The position numbers and the translations under genes are program-made. This document shows positions 9,289 to 16,440 of a DNA stretch of 64,000 bases, piece by piece; the first letter of the stretch is position 1; each line of letters opens with the position of its first letter. This DNA comes from Chitinophaga pendula (lineage in GTDB: Bacteria; Bacteroidota; Bacteroidia; Chitinophagales; Chitinophagaceae), in NCBI RefSeq assembly GCF_020386615.1, contig NZ_CP077769.1, positions 3,038,001 through 3,102,000 of the forward strand, written 5' to 3'. The notes under the pieces are model-generated. The model saw only the letters and a program-made list of their open reading frames with translations, had not been told where the DNA came from and did not search any database.

Positions 9289-9293
9289 CCCTG

Positions 9294-9692
9294 ATGAAAC
9301 GCATATTGGCCACTATATTGTTATTTCTTTATCTCGCCGCTTCGACTGGTGCAACGATGCATATACACAGTTGTATGGGTGAGCTGGTGAGCTGGCAGTT
9401 GTGGCATGACGGTGCTGAGGACAAGTGTACGCATTGTGGCATGAAGCGTAGTGGCGGGCAGTCAGCGGACTGTTGTGCGGATACGCATGTGCCCTTGAAG
9501 TTGCCGCAGGAGCAACACAGTGCGGAAGGGCATGTGGAGTTGCAGCCAGCGATATTATCACTTCCATTTGTGGTGTATGCGGATCATCCTGTTTTTGCCA
9601 CCTATTTATTTCCCCGTTCTGCTGTGCCCCAGGTATTATTGGCAGCCGGTGCCACTCCCCTATTTGTCCGGCATTGTACCTTCCTGATCTGA
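9294..9692 (+). CDS. HYC_CC_PP-type small cysteine-rich secreted protein (paralogue)
   Basis: 132 residues with the signal/TM segment MKRILATILLFLYLAASTGA, then HSCMGELV (a variant of HYCMG), CTHCGMKRS, a CC pair (SADCCAD) and a C-terminus VRHCTFLI that parallels HRTWLI of the copy at 5825. The ATG at 9294 is chosen from alignment with that copy and the adjacent -7 element. It is divergent from copA and precedes the multicopper oxidase by 118 bp, probably in one transcript. Paired HYC genes flanking the copA block support a role in copper handling at the cell envelope; that role is inferred. Confidence 0.7.
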   Translation: MKRILATILLFLYLAASTGATMHIHSCMGELVSWQLWHDGAEDKCTHCGMKRSGGQSADCCADTHVPLKLPQEQHSAEGHVELQPAILSLPFVVYADHPVFATYLFPRSAVPQVLLAAGATPLFVRHCTFLI

Positions 9693-9810
9693 TCGTTCGT
9701 GTTTTTCCCACCCGGCTATTGCAGCTTATCTCCGAACTATTGTAACTGCCCGTTGTTAATTCGACATATTGACACCTGCGGCAGCCTGCTCATACTTTAT
9801 TTACTACGAT

Positions 9811-12030
9811 ATGAACCGTTTCTTTTTAATAGCCTTACTGGCTTTACTTATCAGCACTTTTGCGCGTGCCCAGGAGGCCTCCTCGACTACGACGTACGAT
9901 CTTTACATCAGCGATACTACTGTTAATTATACTGGTAAGGTCCGGCATGCTATGGCGATCAACGGGCAGATACCCGGGCCGGTCTTACACTTTAGAGAAG
10001 GCGACACGGCGGTGATCCGTGTGCATAATACGATGATGCATGAGAGTTCTGTGCACTGGCACGGATTGCTGTTGCCCAACGAGATGGACGGTGTGCCTTA
10101 CCTGACGACTCCTTACATTAAACCTCACAGTACTTTTACTTATAAATTTCCCTTACGGCAGTCTGGCACCTATTGGTATCATTCGCATACGATGTTACAA
10201 GAGCAGAGTGGTCTGTACGGGAGTATTGTGATACACCCCAGGGACAAAAAGCCACTTGCGGATGAGGAAGTGGTATTATTATTTTCTGACTGGAGTAATG
10301 AAAAGCCACATGAGATACTCAAAACGCTGCGACGTAATGATGGCGGCAGTGAATGGTACAGTATTAAAAAAGGGTATCCACAGAGTCTGGACAAGCTGAT
10401 CCAGCATAAGGCCTGGGGCGAGCGTGTAAAAGGAGGATTGGAGCGGATGCCACCGATGGACCTGTCGGATGTATTGTATGACCGATTTTTGTTGAACGGG
10501 CAGCCGAAGGTGGACCTATCCCATTTAAAGCCCGGCAGTACGGTACGTTTGCGGGTGATCAACGGTTCGTCGTCGACTTATATGTACCTGCAATATGCGG
10601 GCGGTAAGATGGAGCTGGTATCCGCAGACGGTATTGACGTGCAGCCGGTACAGATAGACCGTATCCTGATCGGTATTGCCGAAACATATGATTTTGTGAT
10701 CCGGGTGCCTATGCACGGGCGTTATGAATTGCGGGCGACGGCACAGGATGTGAGCGGTTACGCCTCGGCATATATTGGCCACGGGGATACTATTGCTGCC
10801 CCCACTATTCCCCGCCCGAATGTGTGGAAGATGAGCGAGATGATGATGGGCATGGCGGTGAATATGCCCGGCCAGATGGACCATGGTAATATGAAGGGGA
10901 TGGAAGGTATGGACCATTCCGGGCATGGGATGAAGATGGATATGGATATGCCGATGGATCACAGCAAACATATGATGGGGAAGGATACGATGAAGATGGA
11001 CATGGATATGCCGATGAATCATAGCAAACATTCTTTGAAGAAAGACACTGGTATGGTGGTTTTCAACTATAATATGTTGCGGGCGCTGGCGCCGACGACA
11101 TTTGATAGTAGCAAGCCGGTGCGTAAGATGACATTGCGGTTGACCGGTAATATGTACCGTTATGTATGGTCGATAAATAATGTACCGCTTTCGAAGGCGG
11201 ATAAGATCGCTATTAAACGCGGGGAAGTAGTGGAAGTAACGCTTAAGAACGAGACGATGATGAACCATCCTATGCATCTGCACGGTCATTTCTTCCGGGT
11301 GTTGAATGAGCAAGGGGATTATTCGCCGCTGAAACATACGGTGGATGTGCCGCCGATGACGAGCATTACGATTGTTTTTGATGCGGTAGAAGATAAGGAC
11401 TGGTTTTTCCATTGTCATGTGTTGTATCATATGATGAGTGGGATGGGGCGTATTTTCCATTATGAAGGCAGTACGAGGGACACGGTGTTGCAGGCATTTC
11501 CTTTAAAGAAATTGTTAAAGGAGGAAAAGGAATGGTTCTTTTACGGAAGTGTGGCGGCGAAAAGTCATATTGCGGAGTTGCAGGCGAATTATATCAATCT
11601 GAACAATGCTTTCCGGGTGGAAGCCGATGCCAATTACTCCGGGCAATATGAGATCGAGGGAAGTTATGAGCGTTATATAAATGGCTGGTTGCGTCCGTAT
11701 GTAGGATTTTCTGCTACGCGGCAGGAATATTTTAACGTTTTCAATAACCGGAAGTTGTTTGAGCAGGATTTCAGTTTGCCGGTGGTAGGTTTACGATATA
11801 CCTTGCCATTTTTTGTGGAGGCGGATCTGCGGGTGAATCTGAAGGGCCGGGTACGGTTGCAGCTGGAGGGAGAGCAATGGTTATTGCCCCGGTTGTTTCT
11901 GAACTGGCGGGCGAATACGGACTGGGAGTATCATACGGATCTTTTGTATATGCTGAGCAAGCGATTTTCGTTGTCTGCCGGGTATGATTCGCGGTATAAG
12001 TTTGGCGGTGGTTTAGTGATGCGTTTTTAG
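9811..12030 (+). CDS. Multicopper oxidase (CopA/CueO-like) with Met/His-rich linker and C-terminal barrel-like domain
   Basis: 739 residues with signal peptide MNRFFLIALLALLISTFARA. Copper motifs: HWHG (about 83-86) and HSH (124-126) in the first cupredoxin domain, HPMHLHGH (486-493) and FHCHVLYHMMSGM (533-545) in the last, giving the T1 Cys535 and the T2/T3 His ligands. Residues 344-410 form a Met/His-rich insert containing two 20-residue tandem copies of MKMDMDMPM(D/N)HSKH. After about residue 575 a domain of some 165 residues continues, with alternating hydrophobic beta strands ending GGGLVMRF as in outer-membrane barrels. It likely oxidises periplasmic Cu(I) delivered by CopA; the tail resembles the location and style of CopB-type proteins. 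The ATG at 9811 precedes the signal peptide. Confidence 0.88.
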   Translation: MNRFFLIALLALLISTFARAQEASSTTTYDLYISDTTVNYTGKVRHAMAINGQIPGPVLHFREGDTAVIRVHNTMMHESSVHWHGLLLPNEMDGVPYLTTPYIKPHSTFTYKFPLRQSGTYWYHSHTMLQEQSGLYGSIVIHPRDKKPLADEEVVLLFSDWSNEKPHEILKTLRRNDGGSEWYSIKKGYPQSLDKLIQHKAWGERVKGGLERMPPMDLSDVLYDRFLLNGQPKVDLSHLKPGSTVRLRVINGSSSTYMYLQYAGGKMELVSADGIDVQPVQIDRILIGIAETYDFVIRVPMHGRYELRATAQDVSGYASAYIGHGDTIAAPTIPRPNVWKMSEMMMGMAVNMPGQMDHGNMKGMEGMDHSGHGMKMDMDMPMDHSKHMMGKDTMKMDMDMPMNHSKHSLKKDTGMVVFNYNMLRALAPTTFDSSKPVRKMTLRLTGNMYRYVWSINNVPLSKADKIAIKRGEVVEVTLKNETMMNHPMHLHGHFFRVLNEQGDYSPLKHTVDVPPMTSITIVFDAVEDKDWFFHCHVLYHMMSGMGRIFHYEGSTRDTVLQAFPLKKLLKEEKEWFFYGSVAAKSHIAELQANYINLNNAFRVEADANYSGQYEIEGSYERYINGWLRPYVGFSATRQEYFNVFNNRKLFEQDFSLPVVGLRYTLPFFVEADLRVNLKGRVRLQLEGEQWLLPRLFLNWRANTDWEYHTDLLYMLSKRFSLSAGYDSRYKFGGGLVMRF
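10930..11049 (+). repeat. two tandem 60-bp repeats coding the Met-rich linker
   Basis: Units 10930-10989 and 10990-11049 both begin ATGAAGATGGA and encode nearly the same 20 residues (MKMDMDMPM then D or N, HSKH). The second half of each unit has diverged, so the duplication is not recent. Copy number sets the number of Met/His copper-binding residues. Confidence 0.85.
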
Positions 12031-12039
12031 GCACGGGCA

Positions 12040-12070
12040 GACCTTTGCCCTGAATGGGGCAAAGGTCGTT
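12040..12070 (+). terminator. hairpin after multicopper oxidase gene
   Basis: A perfect 11-bp stem (GACCTTTGCCC / GGGCAAAGGTC) with a 6-nt loop starts 10 bp after the stop codon; the tail GTTGTGCTT is only moderately T-rich. Confidence 0.6.
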
Positions 12071-12157
12071 GTGCTTATGCTGGCGGAATGTATGTCATTG
12101 GAAAGTAACCTAATAAATAGTGCTGATGAAAATCATAGTTTGAAAACAGCAAAAGTG

Positions 12158-12165
12158 TACCTTTG
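12158..12165 (+). promoter_or_regulatory. TACCTTTG -7 element 4 nt before desaturase start
   Basis: A perfect TAnnTTTG match ends four bases before the ATG at 12170, predicting a leaderless or nearly leaderless mRNA. A TTTG at 12139-12142 is 15 bp upstream, shorter than the usual spacing of about 20. Confidence 0.4.
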
Positions 12166-12169
12166 GCAT

Positions 12170-13078
12170 ATGGAATTGGTAAAGCAAGACAGAAAAGGGC
12201 CCAATTGGTGGCGCCAGATAGACTTTTTGGGTATGCACCTGATACCCTTCTTTGCGATATTTACGGGCACTACGGCCTTTGACTGGGCTTTGTGTGTGTT
12301 CCTGTATTTTGCGCGTATGTTTTTTGTGACGGGAGGTTATCATCGTTATTTCTCTCACCGAACGTTCAAGACTTCGCGTTTCTTTCAGTTTATACTGGCG
12401 GGTGGAGCGCAGAGCAGTGTGCAGAAAGGCGTGTTGTGGTGGGCGGCTAATCACCGTATACATCATAAGCACAGTGATACGCCGGACGATCCGCATTCTG
12501 CGAACGTGTACGGGTTCTGGTATGCACATATGGGTTGGATCATGGGGCCTGAGTACAAACCTACCCGTTATGACCTGATCCGTGATCTGAAACACCGTGA
12601 GTTGTACTGGTTGAACAAGTATCATTTTGTACCACCGTTGGTATTGGCCATTGCGGTATGGCTGATTGGTAATAAGGTGAACGGTACTGGTTTCTTTGAT
12701 TGGGGGGCGGGTGTGTCTACTTTGCTGATAGGTTTCTTTGCCAGCACTATTTTCCTGTTCCACGGTACTTTTACGATCAATTCGCTGATGCACAAGATCG
12801 GCAAGCAGCGTTATAAGACAGGCGATCAGTCCCGCAACAGTTTCATTCTGGCTATTGTTACTATGGGCGAGGGCTGGCATAATAATCACCACTATTACCA
12901 GAGTACTGCGCGTCAGGGTTTTTACTGGTGGGAATTTGACCCGACCTATTATATCTTGCGTCTACTTGGTTTCTTTGGTATTGTGTGGGATATACGCGGA
13001 GTATCTGAGAAGATCAAGGAGAGTAATAAACTCGGTGCGGATAATGAATTGCGGCCGATGAGTAAGGCAGCAGTTTAA
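12170..13078 (+). CDS. Acyl-CoA/acyl-lipid delta-9-type fatty acid desaturase
   Basis: 302 residues with the three His boxes of membrane desaturases: HRYFSH (58-63), HRIHHKH (95-101) and HNNHH near residue 239, separated by pairs of TM helices. It introduces a double bond into fatty acyl chains using a di-iron centre, electrons from a ferredoxin or cytochrome b5-type donor and O2, at the inner membrane. The ATG at 12170 (MELVKQDRKGPNWW) is chosen over upstream in-frame ATGs because the protein family starts here. A terminator follows at 13105. Part of this coding sequence (12777-12808) is copied in the region upstream of the M28 peptidase gene. Confidence 0.9.
   Translation: MELVKQDRKGPNWWRQIDFLGMHLIPFFAIFTGTTAFDWALCVFLYFARMFFVTGGYHRYFSHRTFKTSRFFQFILAGGAQSSVQKGVLWWAANHRIHHKHSDTPDDPHSANVYGFWYAHMGWIMGPEYKPTRYDLIRDLKHRELYWLNKYHFVPPLVLAIAVWLIGNKVNGTGFFDWGAGVSTLLIGFFASTIFLFHGTFTINSLMHKIGKQRYKTGDQSRNSFILAIVTMGEGWHNNHHYYQSTARQGFYWWEFDPTYYILRLLGFFGIVWDIRGVSEKIKESNKLGADNELRPMSKAAV
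12777..12808 (+). repeat. 32-bp segment shared with 16349-16380
   Basis: This in-frame part of the desaturase gene (encoding INSLMHKIGKQ) matches 16349-16380 at 31 of 32 bases. The two copies are in the same orientation and 3.6 kb apart. Confidence 0.9.
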
Positions 13079-13104
13079 CATATCTCCTTTAGCATATTTT
13101 TACG

Positions 13105-13134
13105 GGGCTGGTGGTGGACCACTGGCCCTTTTTT
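13105..13134 (+). terminator. rho-independent terminator of the desaturase gene
   Basis: A 10-bp stem GGGCTGGTGG / CCACTGGCCC (two G-T pairs) with loop TGGA is followed at once by TTTTTT. Confidence 0.85.
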
Positions 13135-13153
13135 ATTGTGTGCTGGCAACAAG

Positions 13154-13181
13154 ATGCCGCTTCCTGGAGAGGGAGCGGCAT
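13154..13181. terminator. second hairpin downstream of the desaturase gene
   Basis: An 11-bp stem ATGCCGCTTCC / GGGAGCGGCAT (one G-T pair) is followed by TTGCATTT. It may back up the terminator at 13105. Confidence 0.5.
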
Positions 13182-13593
13182 TTGCATTTAACCAACTATA
13201 AGTATGAACGTGTGCCAGGGGCTATCCTGGTCATTAATATATTCCCTGTAAGGGGAAGACACTATTTGATGCGCTTTCACGTACGATGACGGAGGAGTGC
13301 AACACGACTTTATAAAGGTATTGTAAGGCCGGTGCAGGGGAAATACCCGGATACCTGTAATTGCTGTTACTGGAAAACAAGTAGTATAGGGGGATGCTTA
13401 TAGGAATGATACAGGAGAGCTATAGGTTACTTAAGGGAGAGGTGGACGTGAGCAGTCATCAATTTGATAATCAGTCACTTGGGATATTCAATATAATAAG
13501 TAAACTAATGGTTATTAATCACTTATCACCAAAAACACACAACAAATTAATCCTCAATCACTTATAACAAAAGTGGTTGAGGGGGGAATATAT
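13182..13593. other. gene-free interval containing a dispersed repeat
   Basis: I find no convincing coding sequence in these 412 bases, which separate the convergent desaturase and Sel1 genes. It holds the 50-bp repeat at 13403-13452 and AT-rich sequence from 13460 to 13570. Confidence 0.6.
13403..13452 (+). repeat. dispersed intergenic repeat, copy 1
   Basis: Matches the reverse complement of 56637-56686 at 46 of 50 positions, with weaker similarity continuing on both sides (for example TTGATAATCAGT against TTGATTTTCAGT downstream). The strictly shared core is TTAAGGGAGAGGTGGACGTG. Confidence 0.8.
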
Positions 13594-15690
13594 TTACCAG
13601 ATGGATCTTGCTTTTTTAAGGAGGGGTTTTGCGGCATCGTCGCCATTTTCGATGGCGAGTTCGAGCCAGTAGCGAGCCTGTTTTTTGTCTTTGGGGACGG
13701 CGCGGCCCTGCAGGTAGTAGCGGCCTACCTGGGTTTGTGCGTAGGCGTATCCTGCTTCTGCTGCCTGCATGAAGTAAGCCATGGCTTTTTGGAGGTCCCG
13801 GTCGTCGGCATCATAGTATGCGCCGAGGTTATGGATGCCATTGAGGCTACCGGCGGCGGCGGCGCGTTCGTAGAGGGTGACGGCGATGGCGGTATTGCGT
13901 TGATCGGCGGGGCCATCGTGTACATGGAGGTTGTTTTTTTCGTCGTATGCGAAGCCACCTTCCATGAGTTCATAAGCGAGGCGTACCTGGCATTGGGAGC
14001 CATCCTGGCTGGCGCCCTGGTGGAGGTACCTGGCGGCGGCATCGGCGTTATGGGGGATGTTTTGTTCTTCTGCTACTTCTATGAAGGCATCCCAGCAGCA
14101 ATTGAGGGTATCTTCCGGGTCGCGGTCGGCTACGAGGCAGTACCAGTTGGCGCCCTCTGCTTTATCTTCTTCTACGCCGTCGCCGGTGTAGTAGCAGTAA
14201 GCGAGGTCGCGCATGGCTTTCAGGTATCCGAGATCGGCGCTTTTGTGGAGGTACCAGATGCCGCTGCTTTTTTCTTTGTCGGTGGCTTCGCCATTTCCCG
14301 GGATGAGGGTGTTGTCGTCGTCGAGCATGAAGACCCCTTCGTGGAGGCGGCTGCCGAGGAGGTAGTAGCATTGTGGGCTACCGAGGTAGATGCCGCGGGT
14401 GACGTAGGCAACGGCCTGGTCGAAATCGTATTCTACCATATCGCCATGGAGGTGCATATCGGCCATGCGGGCGCAGGCGAATGGGAGGCCTTCTTCTGCC
14501 AGTTTGCGCCACATGGCGATGGAGGTATCGGTATCGCCTTCTTCCCAGTACATGGAGGCCATGTATTCGCCTGCTTCGAGGTTGCCGGCCATATAGGCTT
14601 TGGTGTACCAGCTGATGGCTTTGTCGAAGTCGAGCGGGCAGCCATCGATTCCTTCGCGGAAGCCGGAGCCTAGTCTTATCCAGGCAGGTATATGTTCGAG
14701 GGCGGCGGCTTTTTCGTATTGTTCTCTGGCTTCGTGTCTGCGGTCGGGTATGGTGGAGAGGAATTCGCCATAGGACAGATAGCTATCGCCGCTTTCGGGC
14801 CAGTGGCGGATATCTTCGAGCATATATTTTTCTGCCAGTTCGGGATGGCCCTGGTGCCAGTAGAATTCGCCCAGGTAGTGGGCGGCTCTTCTGGGGCTGA
14901 GGGTGTATGCATGGAGGAAGTGTTCTTCTATCCATACTTTGCGTCCTTCTTTTGTGCCTTCCCAGCGCCATATGTAGTCGGCGTGGTTGATATGATAGAA
15001 AGCCTTGAGTTGTGCGAGCTGATCGGCGGTGAGGCCAGGATGTTGCATGTAGGCGAATGTTTCCATTGCCTGCGCGGAGCCTCCCCACCGGATGCGGAGG
15101 GCATCCATCATGACTACACGCAATACATAGGATGCCGGGCTGATGCGGGCGGCTTCTCGGTACCAGCGGGGCATTTGACCATCGTTAATTTCGGGGGCGG
15201 TGGGTTTGGCGATGCCTTGTTCGCCCGCGGAAATTAGTACGCGTTCATCGGAGCCGAACCTGGGATCGAATCCGTATAGCCTACCGATATAGAGCCATGC
15301 GAAGAATGGTTGTTTATGTAGTTTGAGTGCGTCCTGGAGGAGGTTGTTTGCGGTATCGAAGGCTTCGTTAAGGGCTTCCCATCCATGTGCGGAGACGAGG
15401 TCGGCGGTGCCGGAACCTCTGCGCGCATATCCTGCGGCGAGTATACATTGAGACAGTAGGATATGTGCGACATAGGAACGGGGATATTTATCCAGCCAAT
15501 CCTGCGCGATGGACATACCGGCGACTGTTTCTGACGGATAGTCGCTGACGGCATTGAAGAAATCTTCGTGAGAGGGGTCACTTTCGAATTTTTCCTGCAG
15601 CCCGGTATACAGGCTTTCGATGGCGTCAATATCTCCGTCTTCTATACACCGGTGAATGAATCCCGCTATGCTAATCTGTACTTGTGCCAT
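13594..15690 (-). CDS. Sel1-like tetratricopeptide repeat protein, DUF4034-like N-terminus
   Basis: 698 residues. The first half (to about residue 300) is a helical region resembling DUF4034 proteins; the second half has at least eight Sel1-like repeats of about 36 residues with the A..LG..Y..G pattern (for example GSPQCYYLLGSRLHEGV and YAQTQVGRYYLQGRAVPKD). Such alpha-solenoids mediate protein-protein contacts. No signal peptide or enzyme motif is seen, so it is probably cytoplasmic. The ATG at 15688-15690 (MAQVQISIAGF) is preferred to an upstream in-frame ATG. It is monocistronic between convergent and divergent genes. Function unknown. Confidence 0.75.
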   Translation of the reverse strand: MAQVQISIAGFIHRCIEDGDIDAIESLYTGLQEKFESDPSHEDFFNAVSDYPSETVAGMSIAQDWLDKYPRSYVAHILLSQCILAAGYARRGSGTADLVSAHGWEALNEAFDTANNLLQDALKLHKQPFFAWLYIGRLYGFDPRFGSDERVLISAGEQGIAKPTAPEINDGQMPRWYREAARISPASYVLRVVMMDALRIRWGGSAQAMETFAYMQHPGLTADQLAQLKAFYHINHADYIWRWEGTKEGRKVWIEEHFLHAYTLSPRRAAHYLGEFYWHQGHPELAEKYMLEDIRHWPESGDSYLSYGEFLSTIPDRRHEAREQYEKAAALEHIPAWIRLGSGFREGIDGCPLDFDKAISWYTKAYMAGNLEAGEYMASMYWEEGDTDTSIAMWRKLAEEGLPFACARMADMHLHGDMVEYDFDQAVAYVTRGIYLGSPQCYYLLGSRLHEGVFMLDDDNTLIPGNGEATDKEKSSGIWYLHKSADLGYLKAMRDLAYCYYTGDGVEEDKAEGANWYCLVADRDPEDTLNCCWDAFIEVAEEQNIPHNADAAARYLHQGASQDGSQCQVRLAYELMEGGFAYDEKNNLHVHDGPADQRNTAIAVTLYERAAAAGSLNGIHNLGAYYDADDRDLQKAMAYFMQAAEAGYAYAQTQVGRYYLQGRAVPKDKKQARYWLELAIENGDDAAKPLLKKARSIW

Positions 15691-15968
15691 ACTGCAATAA
15701 TAAAAACTTTTATGTAAAGGCGATAGCATTGCTGCATTCGCCTTGCGCCCGTTGCCGGGCCGATATGAATGGTTAAGTTACTAATGGGTTATACTGCTTA
15801 CTATTATAACGACGCTGGCGGTGTTTACCACCATTTGATTACCTGAAAACAGGGAGATAATGATAAGTATTTATTCTCTATCTTCATAACGTTACGGTAC
15901 CTTTTGCCCGACCGCCTGTGCCCCTGGATAATACCAATAGCTTCTTATCACCAATTGTTTATTACACT

Positions 15969-16223
15969 ATGAAAAAGATCCGATTTACGCTATTTGCGTT
16001 AGCTATTCTTGCAGGCATTACTGCTGCTGTCGGGCAAGAGCCCTTTGACTGTGCGAAGCAGACACAGTATTATCTTTACCAAGGTCAGTTCTACCCTGCA
16101 GGTGTGGAGAATGTGGACTTTATCTGTGGTCCGGGAGCGGACTGGGACATGCCTTGTACTTACTATTATGACGGTACAAAATATCGTCCCTGTAAATACG
16201 GGAAGATCCTGTTTTTACGATAA
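15969..16223 (+). CDS. small secreted DUF6520-like protein
   Basis: 84 residues: signal peptide MKKIRFTLFALAILAGITAA followed by about 60 residues with four cysteines (FDCAKQTQYYLYQGQFYP, VDFICG, PCTYYY, RPCKYG). The layout, with a Cys-x-x-x-x-QYY motif and a late C, resembles the Bacteroidota DUF6520 family; I recognise this from pattern only. The cysteines may form disulfides in the periplasm or outside. The ATG at 15969 begins the signal peptide. An AACGTT-centred near-palindrome is at 15885-15896, about 75 bp upstream, and a strong hairpin follows the stop. Function unknown. Confidence 0.65.
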   Translation: MKKIRFTLFALAILAGITAAVGQEPFDCAKQTQYYLYQGQFYPAGVENVDFICGPGADWDMPCTYYYDGTKYRPCKYGKILFLR

Positions 16224-16228
16224 AAGCG

Positions 16229-16258
16229 AGGGTGTCTCATCCGTGTATGAGACACCCT
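16229..16258. terminator. 12-bp perfect hairpin, possible bidirectional terminator
   Basis: The stem AGGGTGTCTCAT / ATGAGACACCCT has a 6-nt loop and begins 6 bp after the stop of the DUF6520-like gene. On the minus strand it is followed by CGCTTTTAT, so it could also end a minus-strand transcript of the 16.26-16.45 kb region. Confidence 0.7.
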
Positions 16259-16348
16259 TACCGATGTGTTATTAATTTGTTATTCCTATTTCCTATTACT
16301 TGTTGTTCCAGTTCTTGCATGCTCTTTTTTAGGTCCTGATGGTTTTGT

Positions 16349-16380
16349 TCAATTCGATGATGCACAAGATCGGCAAGCAG
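16349..16380 (+). repeat. copy of desaturase coding segment upstream of the peptidase gene
   Basis: 31 of 32 bases equal 12777-12808. The copy lies about 60-90 bp before the peptidase start. Read on the minus strand it lies inside an open frame (16258-16452, 64 codons) whose product would contain LLADLVHHRIEQNHQDLKKS, helical in style. Whether the DNA is a stray duplication, a minus-strand small gene or an antisense RNA is open. Confidence 0.8.
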
Positions 16381-16440
16381 TATCCACGATATGCTCTTTT
16401 TATTATTTACTGTTCTATATTTACTATAGAAAGTATTCCT

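Noticed and set aside
10525..11460. Minus-strand frame of 311 codons inside the multicopper oxidase gene
   Set aside because: His/Arg-rich low-complexity translation antisense to the Met/His-rich region; the plus frame has all copper motifs.
13573..14673. Plus-strand frame of 366 codons opposite the Sel1 gene
   Set aside because: Composition (Val/Gly/Phe/Ala) is that of an antisense shadow, and the minus frame has clear Sel1 repeats.
16339..16440. N-terminal extension of the M28 peptidase from an upstream ATG
   Set aside because: It would encode a desaturase-like fragment (FNSMMHKIGKQ) ahead of a normal signal peptide starting at 16441.
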